64,000 bases of DNA from Chrysogorgia sp. JL179-B06 (taxonomy: Eukaryota; Cnidaria; Anthozoa; Scleralcyonacea; Chrysogorgiidae), in contig JAYKKM010000474.1 of the NCBI GenBank assembly GCA_035772405.1, positions 811,501-875,500 of the forward strand, given 5' to 3'. Numbering within the stretch: the stretch's first letter is position 1; each line of letters starts with the position of its first letter. A program made the translations under genes and the position numbers. This document shows, piece after piece, positions 23,168-32,219 of this stretch. The notes under the pieces are model-generated. The model made no database searches, was not told the origin of the DNA, and saw only the letters and a program-made list of their open reading frames with translations.

Positions 23168-23371
23168 TTAATCCAAATAAGTTTTTTTCCATCTTTGTAT
23201 TCTATCATCACATTCACATAGATCAACTATTCTACTATAGATAAGTCGTGAGTAATTCTGTTTACAAGGATAACAATAATGATGGTTTACAAAGCATTCT
23301 TTACATCTGTAATGCATGAAAAAATGATAGAAGGAATTCACTTCACAACAACAGAAACTGCAATAGACCAT
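23168..23371 (-). CDS. Cys-rich (zinc-binding?) protein, 67 aa
   Basis: Nine Cys and several His arranged as CSFCCC...CKECF.NHHYCYPCK...CEC suggest one or two structural zinc sites, possibly a RING/treble-clef-like fold. The ATG is at 23,371 and a Lys/Trp tail ends the protein. No specific family can be named; viral RING-like proteins are one possibility. Confidence 0.55.
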   Translation of the reverse strand: MVYCSFCCCEVNSFYHFFMHYRCKECFVNHHYCYPCKQNYSRLIYSRIVDLCECDDRIQRWKKTYLD

Positions 23372-23447
23372 CTTGACAATATTTTTTTGGACGTTTTGTG
23401 AAAATTTTATAGTTTGACAACCTACTTTTATAGATTTTTTGCAAAAC

Positions 23448-23455
23448 TATATAAA
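23448..23455 (+). promoter_or_regulatory. TATA box for the 23,493 gene
   Basis: TATATAAA, 38 bp upstream of the ATG at 23,493; it lies inside the longer open frame beginning 23,439 and so favours the downstream start. Confidence 0.55.
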
Positions 23456-23492
23456 CAGGGTATCAAATATATTTTTTCTATTATTTTCAAAC

Positions 23493-23858
23493 ATGTGGCT
23501 GCGTTCAATGATTGATTTTGGAGAATGTGAATCTCATGATTATCTTACATTTTATTATCATGCTCAACCCATACAATTAGTAAACTATGAACCTGTGATT
23601 CCCTCGTTGTTAAGATATGGATATTATTTATATCTGAAAGATTGGCAAGGACCTCGATATTTCAAATTGTTGATAGTAGACTCGTTTAGAGCTCCGGAGG
23701 AGAATTTACAGAACCTCTTATTATCATTGAAGGGAAAATATATAAATATTAATAATAATAATGTAAAATTAGCAAACTCAACACCTATATTAAACATTAA
23801 ACCCTACAATTTCATTAACCATAGGGGTAGAGAGAAACAAATATTTTTATCTTTGTAA
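23493..23858 (+). CDS. Accessory protein, 121 aa, possible family A member
   Basis: The frame is open from 23,439, but the TATA box at 23,448 makes the Met at 23,493 (MWLRSMIDFG) the likelier start. The middle segment QPIQLVNYEP...YYLYLKDWQGPRYFKLLIVD follows the spacing of the family A plan, with a terminal KGKYININ-type segment. Similarity is weaker than among the others. Confidence 0.5.
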   Translation: MWLRSMIDFGECESHDYLTFYYHAQPIQLVNYEPVIPSLLRYGYYLYLKDWQGPRYFKLLIVDSFRAPEENLQNLLLSLKGKYININNNNVKLANSTPILNIKPYNFINHRGREKQIFLSL

Positions 23859-23950
23859 TGTTTTTAAAATAAAAAACCTTGAAAGTTAGAAACAGAATAT
23901 CGAGTTTTTATTTTTGTGTAAAAATTTTATTACAAGAAAAATAAATATGT

Positions 23951-24306
23951 TTACAAATTAATTTGTTGTGGAATTATTGAGTTACCATTTATTAGTTTAA
24001 TTGTTTTATACAAGAGATGATCACTTTTAGTATCAAGAATTGTTTTTAGGGTTATTCCCTTCTCTTCATGTAATCCCTGTTTAATAATTTTCAGTTCGTA
24101 ATTAATAGTTCGTAGACTTGAGGTGGAGAACAAAATGGGGGATTAAATTCTTTACATAGTATAGCATGTTTACAATCCTCTACCAAATATGTATAGTTAG
24201 GAAAATGTTTTTGAAGAAAATGACATGAATAATAACGAGGAGTATAGTCATAATATGCTACACCCCTATAATTGACACAGGTTACGAGATCTTGTTCTTG
24301 ATTCAT
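23951..24306 (-). pseudogene. Family A accessory protein, frameshifted
   Basis: ATG at 24,306, with TATATATAAG about 36 bp upstream. The N-terminal frame carries YTYLVEDCKHAILCKEF and stops at 24,091. The overlapping second frame down to 23,951 carries YELKIIKQGLHEEKG and LLYKTIKLINGNSIIPQ, which match the C-terminal plan of the 22,466 protein. One indel near 24,110 separates the two halves. Confidence 0.6.
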
Positions 24307-24389
24307 CTTGTTCTAGATATGATTAAATCAGATATGTAATCTTATATATATAATAAATAAAAAACACGAATTTGTTTTAAAAAAAGTTT

Positions 24390-24818
24390 TTATTGAGTAT
24401 ATGCTACAGCTTTCATGAAATTATTAGAATCTATTATTAGTGTAATTTCTTTTTGTAAAAGAGCAGAAGCATCATAGTCAACAATTGTTGTTATGTTTTC
24501 ACCCAGACATGAACAATTCCATTTATCATTTTCATATTCATGTTTCTTTTTAACTGCCAGAGCTAGGTAATATGTTTGAGGCGTTGAGGGTATATCTTCA
24601 TAGGGTATATCTTCAATACATTCGCATAATTCCGTAGGTTGACATTTCTTTACAACATAGGTAAAGTGGTGTAATTCTTTTGCTAGAAAACGACTTGGAT
24701 AATAGTTACTTTCATCTTCAATTTTGTAGGGGTTAAAGTCATCAGCAATTATTCTTTGATAACTTCTACCGTTATGTTCATCACAATCACGATACTGTAC
24801 ATGTGAATTCGACATCAT
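24390..24818 (-). CDS. Family A accessory protein, 142 aa
   Basis: Full plan: YYPSRFLAKELHHFTYVVKK followed by CQPTELCE, an extended Cys/Pro linker, YYLALAVKKKHE, then GENITTIVDYDASALLQKEI. The minus-strand TATA (24,851-24,860) is about 33 bp upstream. The longest intact member on the left flank. Confidence 0.65.
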   Translation of the reverse strand: MMSNSHVQYRDCDEHNGRSYQRIIADDFNPYKIEDESNYYPSRFLAKELHHFTYVVKKCQPTELCECIEDIPYEDIPSTPQTYYLALAVKKKHEYENDKWNCSCLGENITTIVDYDASALLQKEITLIIDSNNFMKAVAYTQ

Positions 24819-24850
24819 TCACAAATAACGTGCCACATGGGGGTAATGCG

Positions 24851-24860
24851 TTTATATATA
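24851..24860 (-). promoter_or_regulatory. TATA box upstream of 24,818 start
   Basis: TATATATAAA on the minus strand about 33 bp before the ATG. Confidence 0.55.
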
Positions 24861-24994
24861 ATTTTTTATAAAAAAAAATATAAAAAGAAAAATTAAAATT
24901 AAAAAGACAGATATTCTAAAATAAAAAAAAAAGAAAAAAGAAAATTTAGTAGGATATAAATAAAAATGTAATAAAATGGTTTTTTAAAAATATC

Positions 24995-25120
24995 ATGGAA
25001 ACCGTGGATGCACGATATAATAGATTATTCTATTCAAAATATCCCTGTGGACAATGTCTTAACGGAAATATGTGTGGGGAAGTGTGTGCGAATTATACAC
25101 CGTGGAAAGATCCAAAATAA
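24995..25120 (+). CDS. Tiny Cys-rich protein, 41 aa
   Basis: METVDARYNRLFYSKYPCGQ then CLNGNMCGEVC. Clearly related to the protein at 25,259 (MERKETADERFERLYYNKHP then CGRC). After its TAA stop the same frame continues with a basic, Trp-containing stretch like the paralog's C-terminus, so the stop may be a later nonsense change. Confidence 0.5.
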   Translation: METVDARYNRLFYSKYPCGQCLNGNMCGEVCANYTPWKDPK

Positions 25121-25258
25121 AAACGTTGTTGTAGATTAAAGAGATGGTTGTTAAAGAAGATACGTTGTTAAAAGATTTAAAGAAGAAAACCCCATAAAAA
25201 TAATAAGAAACAGTATAAATAAGAGTAAAAAAAATAATTGTTTTTTATATTTGTTAAG

Positions 25259-25474
25259 ATGGAACGTAAAGAAACAGCAGATGAACGATTTGAAAGATTA
25301 TATTATAACAAACATCCATGTGGAAGATGTATTAACAAACACCCGTGTCCGATTCATCCAGATAAATTAAAACTTTCAAGACTAAACAGTTTTAAACGTT
25401 GGGTGTTAAACATGTTAAATATACGGTGGAAATATACAGTGACTGTTTCAGTGGAAATAGGTTACGACGAATAG
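25259..25474 (+). CDS. Cys-rich small protein, 71 aa, paralog of 24,995
   Basis: I choose the second Met (25,259) because a TATAAAT box lies at 25,214 and the first seven codons of the longer frame have no counterpart in the paralog. A CGRCINKHPCPIH cluster could bind one metal. The C-terminal half is basic and aromatic. Function unknown. Confidence 0.55.
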   Translation: MERKETADERFERLYYNKHPCGRCINKHPCPIHPDKLKLSRLNSFKRWVLNMLNIRWKYTVTVSVEIGYDE

Positions 25475-25512
25475 AAGAAAAGACGTCGAATTTTTTTTTA
25501 AAAAAGATTTAA

Positions 25513-25761
25513 ATGGCTGTACGAGTGCGTGATTTTGATGAAATTCTTTATCCCGACATTCAATATTTATTACATGCTGAATTGTTTGAGATAGAAAAAA
25601 CACGAGATTCAACGTTTTATTTTTTGGAATGGAGAGAGCATCCCTATCAGTTTAGATGTGCTGATTATGATTATAAATATTTTAACATTTATGTGGAAGA
25701 TAAAAATGAACAATCTATATTTCGGAAACGATATGGTGGAAAAGATATTATAGATTTTTAA
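25513..25761 (+). CDS. Family A-like accessory protein, 82 aa
   Basis: The ATG follows a TTTAAAAAAGATTTAA leader. Segments YPDIQYLLHAELFEIEKTRD, YFLEWREHPYQFRCADYDYK and YFNIYVEDKNE follow the order of other small accessory proteins here. Placement in the family is tentative. It is followed after 20 bp by another member. Confidence 0.5.
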   Translation: MAVRVRDFDEILYPDIQYLLHAELFEIEKTRDSTFYFLEWREHPYQFRCADYDYKYFNIYVEDKNEQSIFRKRYGGKDIIDF

Positions 25762-25781
25762 TAACAGGTTTTAGCGAGGAT

Positions 25782-26174
25782 ATGTCATTTTATGATCATT
25801 TAGTGGGAAAACATGTAGTATTTATTGATAGAGAACCGAGATTACCCACGTTAATTTCGACCCTTGATTGTTTTGAGGTAAATAATATCCCTTGTTATTC
25901 AAAAACGTTTTTGTATGGTAAATGTAAGGATTCAAGATTTAGATTAGTAAATTATCATTTTCGTGAAAATTTTGATGGTCAAGAGCTTTATTTAGTTCTT
26001 ATTAAAGATGAAAATATATTATCTGTACTTAATGTGATTTATGGTACCAGTAATGGAAATTATATTGTAACATTAATAAATAAAATACATTTTGATAAAT
26101 CTATGTTGCAACTACATGTATATTTAAATTGTTGCGGGGAATTATGTAATAATTTTAATGAATTAAATATTTGA
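25782..26174 (+). CDS. Family A accessory protein, 130 aa
   Basis: Starts with DHLVGKHVVFID, resembling the end of the 48,468 protein (DLVGKHIFFE). Then come FLYGKCKDSRFRLVNYHF and LYLVLIKDENILSVLNVIYG. The first matches FLYTMCKDSDFYMVDIM of 48,468. It may be a fusion of a family C-terminus with a full member. Confidence 0.6.
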   Translation: MSFYDHLVGKHVVFIDREPRLPTLISTLDCFEVNNIPCYSKTFLYGKCKDSRFRLVNYHFRENFDGQELYLVLIKDENILSVLNVIYGTSNGNYIVTLINKIHFDKSMLQLHVYLNCCGELCNNFNELNI

Positions 26175-26213
26175 AATAAAACAGTTCAATAAATCGAGAA
26201 AAGCGTTTTTTAT

Positions 26214-26468
26214 TTAAAAAAAAGAATTTATATACACTTCTTGATCTATGAAATTATGTATACCACAATCTCCTGCCACATATGTTGTTATATATTGTTT
26301 ATAATTAAGCTTTTTATTTTTTACATACTCCATAACTTCCAAATTTATATATAATCGATTCATAGGAAAGCATGGATTTAGGATTTGTTCACATTTACGT
26401 ACAATAAATTTTTGATTTCGACAATTTTCTTTAAGATAATGAAGATCATACTGTTTGGGTTTTGACAT
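26214..26468 (-). CDS. Family A accessory protein, 84 aa
   Basis: Segments YLKENCRNQKFIVRKCEQI, YINLEVMEYVKNKK and ITTYVAGDCGIHNFIDQEVY fit the family order (hydrophobic strand, Cys, YxLxL strand, terminal strand). Converges with 25,782-26,174. Confidence 0.6.
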   Translation of the reverse strand: MSKPKQYDLHYLKENCRNQKFIVRKCEQILNPCFPMNRLYINLEVMEYVKNKKLNYKQYITTYVAGDCGIHNFIDQEVYINSFF

Positions 26469-26551
26469 GTTGCTTGCATGAGATTCAACTGAAGAATGAA
26501 CCCGAAAATAAAAGGGTTTTTATTTTATTTAGCTTAATGAATTTGAAAAGC

Positions 26552-26560
26552 TATATAAAG
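26552..26560 (+). promoter_or_regulatory. TATA box for the 26,590 gene
   Basis: TATATAAAG, 30 bp upstream of the ATG at 26,590. Confidence 0.6.
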
Positions 26561-26589
26561 AGTAAGACATTTTTCAAAATCACAGCAAT

Positions 26590-27774
26590 ATGATTGAAAC
26601 AATTTTAAGAGTTGTTCTTTATTTTCAATATTTTAACCAAGGAGAAATTGGATATTTATTTTGGTTATGTGGATTATTTGATTATTATCGTGGTAAATAT
26701 GTTACATGTCCCATGATGAAATGTAAAAACAACATTCGCCCCCACGACGAAGTAAGTTATATTGTCAATATGAAAAAAATCAAAGGAACCCGTGGAATGG
26801 AATCCTATTTTATCCTAGAAGATCGTTTCTCTTATATGATCCCGAATTTACAAGCAAGTCAAAGAAAATATTCCTTAAAGAGAACACTCTTTCAACGTAC
26901 TTTACTAGTTGAATCATCAGACACGTTATGCTGTAGTTTTTTTTCATTCCCCGATTGTTTTAACGAATTATTTATTGTATTACCCCGTGAAAACCACTCA
27001 GATTTATTTCAATGTTTAAGAACCAAAGATAAGTATCATTATACATATTTTCTACAAAATCTAACCTTTGAAAGAAAATACATATCTTATACCCTGGGTT
27101 TTGGAAAAGAAAGTTTAGTAAGCAAATTTAAGCACATACAGCGCGAGAAAGGTGATTTAAATCTTTTTTTAAATATTTATTTGTTAATGGTAGCACCTAG
27201 TATTTTCAATTCTTATGTTTATTGTAGTTCAACTAAAAATATTATCATGATCACTTCATGTTTTATATTTTATTGTCGTAAACATAACCCTATAGGAAGA
27301 TTTCTCAAAAGACAAAAAAAAGGTCTTTCTGAAAAAAATATTAGATATGATTTTTGGAATTTTATATATTATATAAAAATGGGTAAAGTATCCTTTGATA
27401 AATGTCGGTATAAAAATTGTAAGCGCCAAAGTTATTTTTTTGAGTTTGACCCCCTGAAATTAAGTATTTTAAACAAACGTAATTATGATTTAAATGAAAA
27501 TCACCTCCTACTATTACATCCTGTCGATGTTACACGCATAAACAATTATGGGGGACATACGGGAGAATTTAAGTATAATGAGAAAGTATTTGCACATGTA
27601 ATAATGGTTGAAGATGAAGTAAACGATTTATTTACTATGATAAGAAAATATATACAAACAACATTGAATTATAATTTAATTTCAAAAAATCCTATATATG
27701 AAGACGAACTGACTGAACCGAATGTTAATTGGGATATTTTTTATAAACGTATTAGTGAACAAACGTGTATGTAG
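26590..27774 (+). CDS. Accessory protein, 394 aa (family B), unrecognised
   Basis: Intact frame with a good TATA box. The N-terminus is hydrophobic and aromatic (ILRVVLYFQYF...IGYLFWLCGLFDYY), followed by Cys-containing segments (VTCPMMKCKNN; CRYKNCKRQSYFFEF) and SCFIFYCRKHNPIGRF. A diverged, broken paralog lies at 44,794-45,953 on the other flank with the same landmarks in order. I do not recognise a family; no signal peptide is clear. Confidence 0.75.
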   Translation: MIETILRVVLYFQYFNQGEIGYLFWLCGLFDYYRGKYVTCPMMKCKNNIRPHDEVSYIVNMKKIKGTRGMESYFILEDRFSYMIPNLQASQRKYSLKRTLFQRTLLVESSDTLCCSFFSFPDCFNELFIVLPRENHSDLFQCLRTKDKYHYTYFLQNLTFERKYISYTLGFGKESLVSKFKHIQREKGDLNLFLNIYLLMVAPSIFNSYVYCSSTKNIIMITSCFIFYCRKHNPIGRFLKRQKKGLSEKNIRYDFWNFIYYIKMGKVSFDKCRYKNCKRQSYFFEFDPLKLSILNKRNYDLNENHLLLLHPVDVTRINNYGGHTGEFKYNEKVFAHVIMVEDEVNDLFTMIRKYIQTTLNYNLISKNPIYEDELTEPNVNWDIFYKRISEQTCM

Positions 27775-27777
27775 AAA

Positions 27778-27936
27778 ATGGAAATAAAAGACTGTATAAA
27801 ATTTAAAGTGTTTGCGTATGATGTTATACGAATGGAAGAAGACGAAAAAAATGAAAAAGAATTTTGGATGAGATGTGGGAGATTTTGTTTTGCCATTGAA
27901 AATTTTATATGGAAAAAAATGAAAAATGGAAAATAA
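27778..27936 (+). CDS. Small ORF upstream of and overlapping the Fic gene, 52 aa
   Basis: ATG three bases after the stop of the 394-aa gene. Contains DCIKFKVFAYDVIRMEEDEK and ends in a Lys-rich run. It overlaps the Fic frame by 28 bp at an A7 tract (GGAAAAAAATG), so it may be the N-terminal part of one longer Fic protein separated by an indel or by frameshifting. Confidence 0.45.
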   Translation: MEIKDCIKFKVFAYDVIRMEEDEKNEKEFWMRCGRFCFAIENFIWKKMKNGK

Positions 27937-28244
27937 GTGAATGTTGTAAAACTATTCATGAAATATCTATGGCCCATTTAACGAATGCTGGACATTACAG
28001 TCAAAAAATAAGATTTGTTGGATTTCATGAGGGGATTGATCCTTTATATATTCAACAATATATGGAACATTTAGATGAATTTTACGTAAAAAACTATCAA
28101 AGAAAAAATATATCAGTTTTGATTTATTATATTTTTGAAACCATTCATCCTTTTTCCGATGGAAATGGAAGAATAGGGAAAGCACTTGTCGCATTTCTAG
28201 AAAATAAAATAGAATGTAAAATAAAAACAAAAAAAACAACATAA
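27909..28244 (+). CDS. Fic-domain protein (putative AMP-transferase)
   Basis: The Fic signature HPFSDGNGR is complete at residues 80-88, followed by IGKA. The catalytic His, the acidic residue and GNGR are all present. Upstream helices (PLYIQQYMEHLDEFY, ISVLIYYIFETI) are in the expected positions. At 111 aa it is about the minimum for a Fic core, and no inhibitory (S/T)xxxE(G/N) helix is seen. Fic enzymes usually transfer AMP to hydroxyl side chains. In a virus-like element a host-modifying effector is the natural guess, but the target is unknown. Confidence 0.8.
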   Translation: MEKNEKWKISECCKTIHEISMAHLTNAGHYSQKIRFVGFHEGIDPLYIQQYMEHLDEFYVKNYQRKNISVLIYYIFETIHPFSDGNGRIGKALVAFLENKIECKIKTKKTT

Positions 28245-28382
28245 AAAGTTATGTAAAATTTTAGGAGTTATGCCTTTACATAAACACTATAGTTTATTCG
28301 ATATCAAATGTTGTAATCAATTATACATGTTATTAGTGTAATAAAATTTTTTTGATGGAATTTTTTTTAATTGTGAGCAGGG

Positions 28383-28390
28383 TATAAAAT
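28383..28390 (+). promoter_or_regulatory. TATA box for the 28,449 gene
   Basis: TATAAAAT, about 60 bp upstream of the ATG at 28,449. Confidence 0.45.
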
Positions 28391-28448
28391 AAACACTGTC
28401 CCTACAGTGATTCATCATTTACCCTTCACTCGGGAACAGATTCAGAGA

Positions 28449-29335
28449 TGGTGGAACTTTATGCGAGACAACAATATGATCATTTTTATAAAATGCAATC
28501 GTATACAGATTTGTCTGCAAAAATAATTGCACAAAAAAAATCAACGGTAATGCTATTCTCGCAAAAGTATATCCTACAAATAAAAGATGTGACAAGTACA
28601 CATACAATAGCGCTGTTGAAGTGAAAAATGATCATATTCCTTCATTGTTGAATGTTCTTAATAAGATTAGCATTCAAGAGAAATTGGTGCAGATATTTTT
28701 TGAAGTGGTAAGATTTGAAAATTGGAAAAAGCAAACATGCCGTTTGGTTGTTCGTACAGATGCGTGGGGTGGTTTGGAAATTTGTTATCAACATCAAGAT
28801 AACGAATTAGCCGATGCAATGGAATTTGACGATGATCCAACACCGACAACCAGCAACAACAACAAGAACGCAACGTCAAGTGAAATCGTATGGTGATGAT
28901 TGGGGTAGTTTTCATATAAAAAAGAAAGATTCCTTGGATGAATATATTATTGCCCTAAGAAAGTATAATGATGCAACAGGTCATAAATCCCAACCTACCC
29001 CAGTCAAAAAACGAGTATTGAAGAAAAAGAAACCCACTCAATTTTGACGACGACGTCGACGATGACGACGACAACGAAAAGATTAAGAAAATAAAAGTAG
29101 AAAGTGATGATGATGAGGTTTGTCACCGTTTAAGTCCAACAATAATTTCAGAACTTTTTTATTATCGTTTTAGGTATTGTAAAAATATACAAGATACATT
29201 ATGTTTGTACGGTAATACTATAAATAAAGAGTTAGCATGTAAAAATATAGAAGTTGATTTTATGGGGATATTACGCGACAAAGAACTCGTTGATGAACTT
29301 GAAGAATATTATATTAATTTTATTTCTTTATTATA
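28449..29335 (+). pseudogene. Polinton protein with acidic region, several frameshifts
   Basis: Three or four successive open segments in different frames: MVELYARQQYDHFYKM at the start, DHIPSLLNVLNKISIQ with TCRLVVRTDAWGGLEICYQH in the middle, SYGDDWGSFHIKKKDSLDEY, then an Asp-run (29,045-29,075) leading to CHRLSPTIISELFYYRF and a stop at 29,335. Breaks fall near an A8 tract (28,538) and the Asn/Asp codon repeats. Family not recognised. Confidence 0.5.
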
Positions 29336-29338
29336 GAA

Positions 29339-30250
29339 ATGAGTAAAAAGAAAAAAACTAAATTTTCTGCTGACTTTATTGAAAAAGCTTCAAGATTATT
29401 AAAAGGAGAAACATTAACTGATGAGGATTATTCTAATTATAGATTACATAGTAGTAGTAAAAAAATATATAGACGTTTGAAATATGCTGTTAATAAAAAT
29501 AATGAACAATGGGAATTGATTTAGCTGAAAATAAAGATTTAGCCCGATATAATAATCAATATCGTTATTGGCTGGTGTATTGATATTTTTTCAAGATTTT
29601 GTTGGGTAAAATTAATAAAAAAGAAAACGTCTAATAATGTTAAAAATAAATTTGAAAGTATTCTTATTGAAGAAGGAATAGCCCCTCTTAAAATTCAAAG
29701 TGATGAAGGAACAGAATTTCAAGATATACGTACGAAATTAAGTAAAAAGTATAATTTTGAAGTATTTCATACGTATAATAGAGAAATAAAAGCATCCCAT
29801 GTGGAACGTGTAATTGGAACTTTAAAAACAATGGTTCGGCGTGTTTTAACAATGACTGGAGAATTTGACTATATTCAGTATTTACCCCTTATTGTTAATC
29901 GTTATAACAATTCCCCACATAAAGCATTAGCTGGTGCAACACCTTTTGAAATTTATCGCGAAGAAAAAAAAGTTAAAATACGTAAAGTAAAAAATAAAAT
30001 AGTACGTGATCATTTAAATTATCCTATTCCCACTCAAGATCTGATACAAGAAGGTACTCGCGTACGTATTGCGAGAGTAAAAAATAATATTTTTGAAAAA
30101 AGCAGTCTTCGACGATGCACTAATGAGATATTTTTTATTAATAAAGTATTTATCACCGATCCCGTTACATGTCAATTAGAAGACGAACAACGTGAAGAAA
30201 TTAAAGGAATTTTTTACCGTGCTGAATTACAAGTTTTAAAAAAAAAATGA
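29339..30250 (+). pseudogene. Polinton integrase (rve, DDE), frameshifted
   Basis: N-terminal segment 29,339-29,524 (FSADFIEKASRLLKGETLTD); then a short DLAENKDLARYNNQY frame; then a third frame with the core: CIDIFSRFCW (first Asp), IQSDEGTEF (second Asp), SHVERVIGT (Glu), NSPHKALAGATPFEIY, and a C-terminal SH3/chromo-like part ending FYRAELQVLKKK. So all three catalytic residues are visible but at least two frameshifts near 29,520-29,560 separate them from the start. Its stop overlaps the next start (ATGA). Confidence 0.85.
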
Positions 30251-31203
30251 ATTTGCACATTGCTAGTAATTCAATATCAATAGGACTTCAAAAGAATTTG
30301 ATTAATGATTTTGAAATGAAAATTGCACAACCTATTGATGCTTTGAACAATGAATGTTTTTTAGAAGTTTTACAAGTTTGTTATCCCCAAACAACTAAAA
30401 ATATTGTAGGTGATGAATGTTTTTTTTCATTTATCATAACCTATAATAATTTTATACCTGAAGAAATTAATAATAGGGTATACGCAAACAGTGAGTTCGT
30501 TTTTACATCGGATAAATTTATTATACCCGACGGAATTTATGATTTATCTTCATTAATTATATTTTTAAATAATATCTTAGAAGGATTTGAAATTTTTTTT
30601 ACCATCGGTCAAATGGGAAAGTAATTATTAATCTTAATGTTGAGATTGAGTATTGGGTATATGAAAATGCGAGTAAAGCAGCCGATGGGTTACAGGTAAA
30701 TTAATTTCGATTATCTAATAAGACTACGGTAGAAAAAAAGGTATTCAATATGCTTCTTTTAATCAAAAGATTAATATATTATTTTCAAAAAAAATAGCTT
30801 TTATGCTAGGTTTAAAAAATGAAAAAGATCTTGACATCGTACCTCTCTTGTTTGAAATAAAAAAAGATAACCCTACACCTCGAACCCTTTTTCTAAACAT
30901 TTTGATTACTTACCCGATGTATCCGACGGATTAAATAAAATGTTTATATATTGTGATGAAATAGAACTGGGGTTAGTTGGTGATAGTTGTTCCGAATTGT
31001 TAACAACAGTACCCATTCAATGGAATCGACAAGGTGGCGGGGGGAATGGACAATTAGTTTATTATAGTCCCCCAAAAACATTGAGAACATTTAAAAAAGA
31101 CATTATAAGAGAAATTCATATTAAAGTTAAAGATACTACAGGAAAATTAGTTTCTTTTGATTCAGGAACGCTTAGTATTGATTGTTTAATACATTCAACA
31201 TAA
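30247..31203 (+). pseudogene. Penton-like minor capsid protein, frameshifted
   Basis: N-terminal frame 30,247-30,624 (DFEMKIAQPIDALNNECFLE), two short middle frames (e.g. GIQYASFNQKINILFSKK), and the C-terminal frame 30,940-31,203 with MFIYCDEIELGLVGDSCSEL, TVPIQW and IHIKVKDTTGKLVSFDSG. The C-terminal pattern (Y-C-D-I..VGD...LL..VP, then K-D-x-T-G-K-x-V-x-F) is that of Polinton penton/minor capsid proteins. It lies directly upstream of the capsid region. At least three breaks. Confidence 0.7.
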
Positions 31204-31334
31204 TGCTTTTGATTGTTCTTGAAGAAAAAAATGGGGAAATGATAATTAAAAAATATAAAATATTTTATCCTTTTTCTCTTTACATTTTAGTAAATAGTGG
31301 AAAAATTATTTTTATGGAATTTAAATTCGATTGA
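31203..31334 (+). CDS. Small ORF, 43 aa, unrecognised
   Basis: The start overlaps the preceding stop (TAATG). MLLIVLEEKNGEMIIKKYKI then a short hydrophobic segment. May be a separate small gene or a piece of a broken one. Confidence 0.3.
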   Translation: MLLIVLEEKNGEMIIKKYKIFYPFSLYILVNSGKIIFMEFKFD

Positions 31335-31683
31335 ATATAAAAATATCAAAAATTCATTTCGAATTACGTGTGCAAAAAAAATGGATTTCAGTGCTATAAC
31401 ACAATAAAAATAAATAAACAATGGAACGATTTCAGTTTCTTCATCTACTATTATTTCTAATGCAACACAACGTTTTATATATACTATAAAATAATTATTT
31501 TATATTGACGAAAAAAATCCTTATACATCATTAAATGATGAGAGAAAAAAATTCCCCTATTTTTTATTTATGAGTGATAAAGAGGCAAAACAATCACTAC
31601 AGTTCTTTATTAACTATGAGAATAACGTGCCTTTAAAGGTGAAGAAATTAAGATATATATAAATTTATTTGAAGAAAAAAATA
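31335..31683. other. AT-rich gap with decayed coding remnants
   Basis: Short open pieces such as DEKNPYTSLNDERKKFPYFL and SLQFFINYENNVPL on the plus strand are separated by stops. Probably a degraded small gene; nothing intact. Confidence 0.35.
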
Positions 31684-31935
31684 ATGACTGAAAAAATAAA
31701 TGAACTATCCGTAGAAGATTATACTGAATTGTTAAATGGTAGAAATCGTGGAAAAAATTATTCCTCATCATATTTTGTTGTGAAAAGAAAAAATAAAGAA
31801 AATCCAACTAAGAAAGAAATTTTATTAAATGAGGGTGTGGGATTACCCTCAAATTTAAATTTAGATACTTATTATACAAGTGATAATAAAAAAAAGAGAA
31901 AAAAAATAGATCCAAATGTAATACAAAATAGATAA
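31684..31935 (+). CDS. Small charged Polinton protein, 83 aa
   Basis: I choose the second Met (31,684) for start context. TEKINELSVEDYTELLNGRN is followed by a Lys-rich part and DNKKKRKKIDPNVIQNR, which contains an NLS-like cluster. Lies in the structural block between penton and capsid genes; family unknown. Confidence 0.45.
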   Translation: MTEKINELSVEDYTELLNGRNRGKNYSSSYFVVKRKNKENPTKKEILLNEGVGLPSNLNLDTYYTSDNKKKRKKIDPNVIQNR

Positions 31936-32042
31936 ACTGTAAAAAAAAGTATAAATAAAAACAATGTTATATAAAAAAATCATAATGTTGTGAATATTAT
32001 TTTTATTGTTGTGGCTTATGTTGTTTTTTAAAAATAAAATAA

Positions 32043-32207
32043 ATGACGCGTAAAAAATATATCAAAAAAAGAAAAAACAAAAGGGGTATAAGAAAACGTA
32101 GACAAAAAAAAATACAAAAAGGAGGTTTTGGAGGAGCATTGGCACTGGGTATGTTTCTTCCTCAAGTGTTGGGAACACTTTCAAATATTCTTAAAATTAA
32201 CGTTTAA
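32043..32207 (+). CDS. Small basic QKGG protein, 54 aa
   Basis: Begins MTRKKYIKKRKNKRGIRKRR, then IQKGGFGGALALGMFLPQVL and a short tail. The N-terminus is related to MTRRRYRSRR of the 35,516 gene. Basic N-terminus, a Gly-Gly junction and a hydrophobic C-terminus recall adenovirus core/precursor peptides cut by the viral protease; inferred virion component. Lies 12 bp before the capsid gene. Confidence 0.65.
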   Translation: MTRKKYIKKRKNKRGIRKRRQKKIQKGGFGGALALGMFLPQVLGTLSNILKINV

Positions 32208-32219
32208 AAAAAAAAAAAA

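Noticed and set aside
23439..23492. Upstream 18 codons of the 23,439 frame as part of the protein
   Set aside because: They overlap a TATA box placed correctly for the ATG at 23,493.
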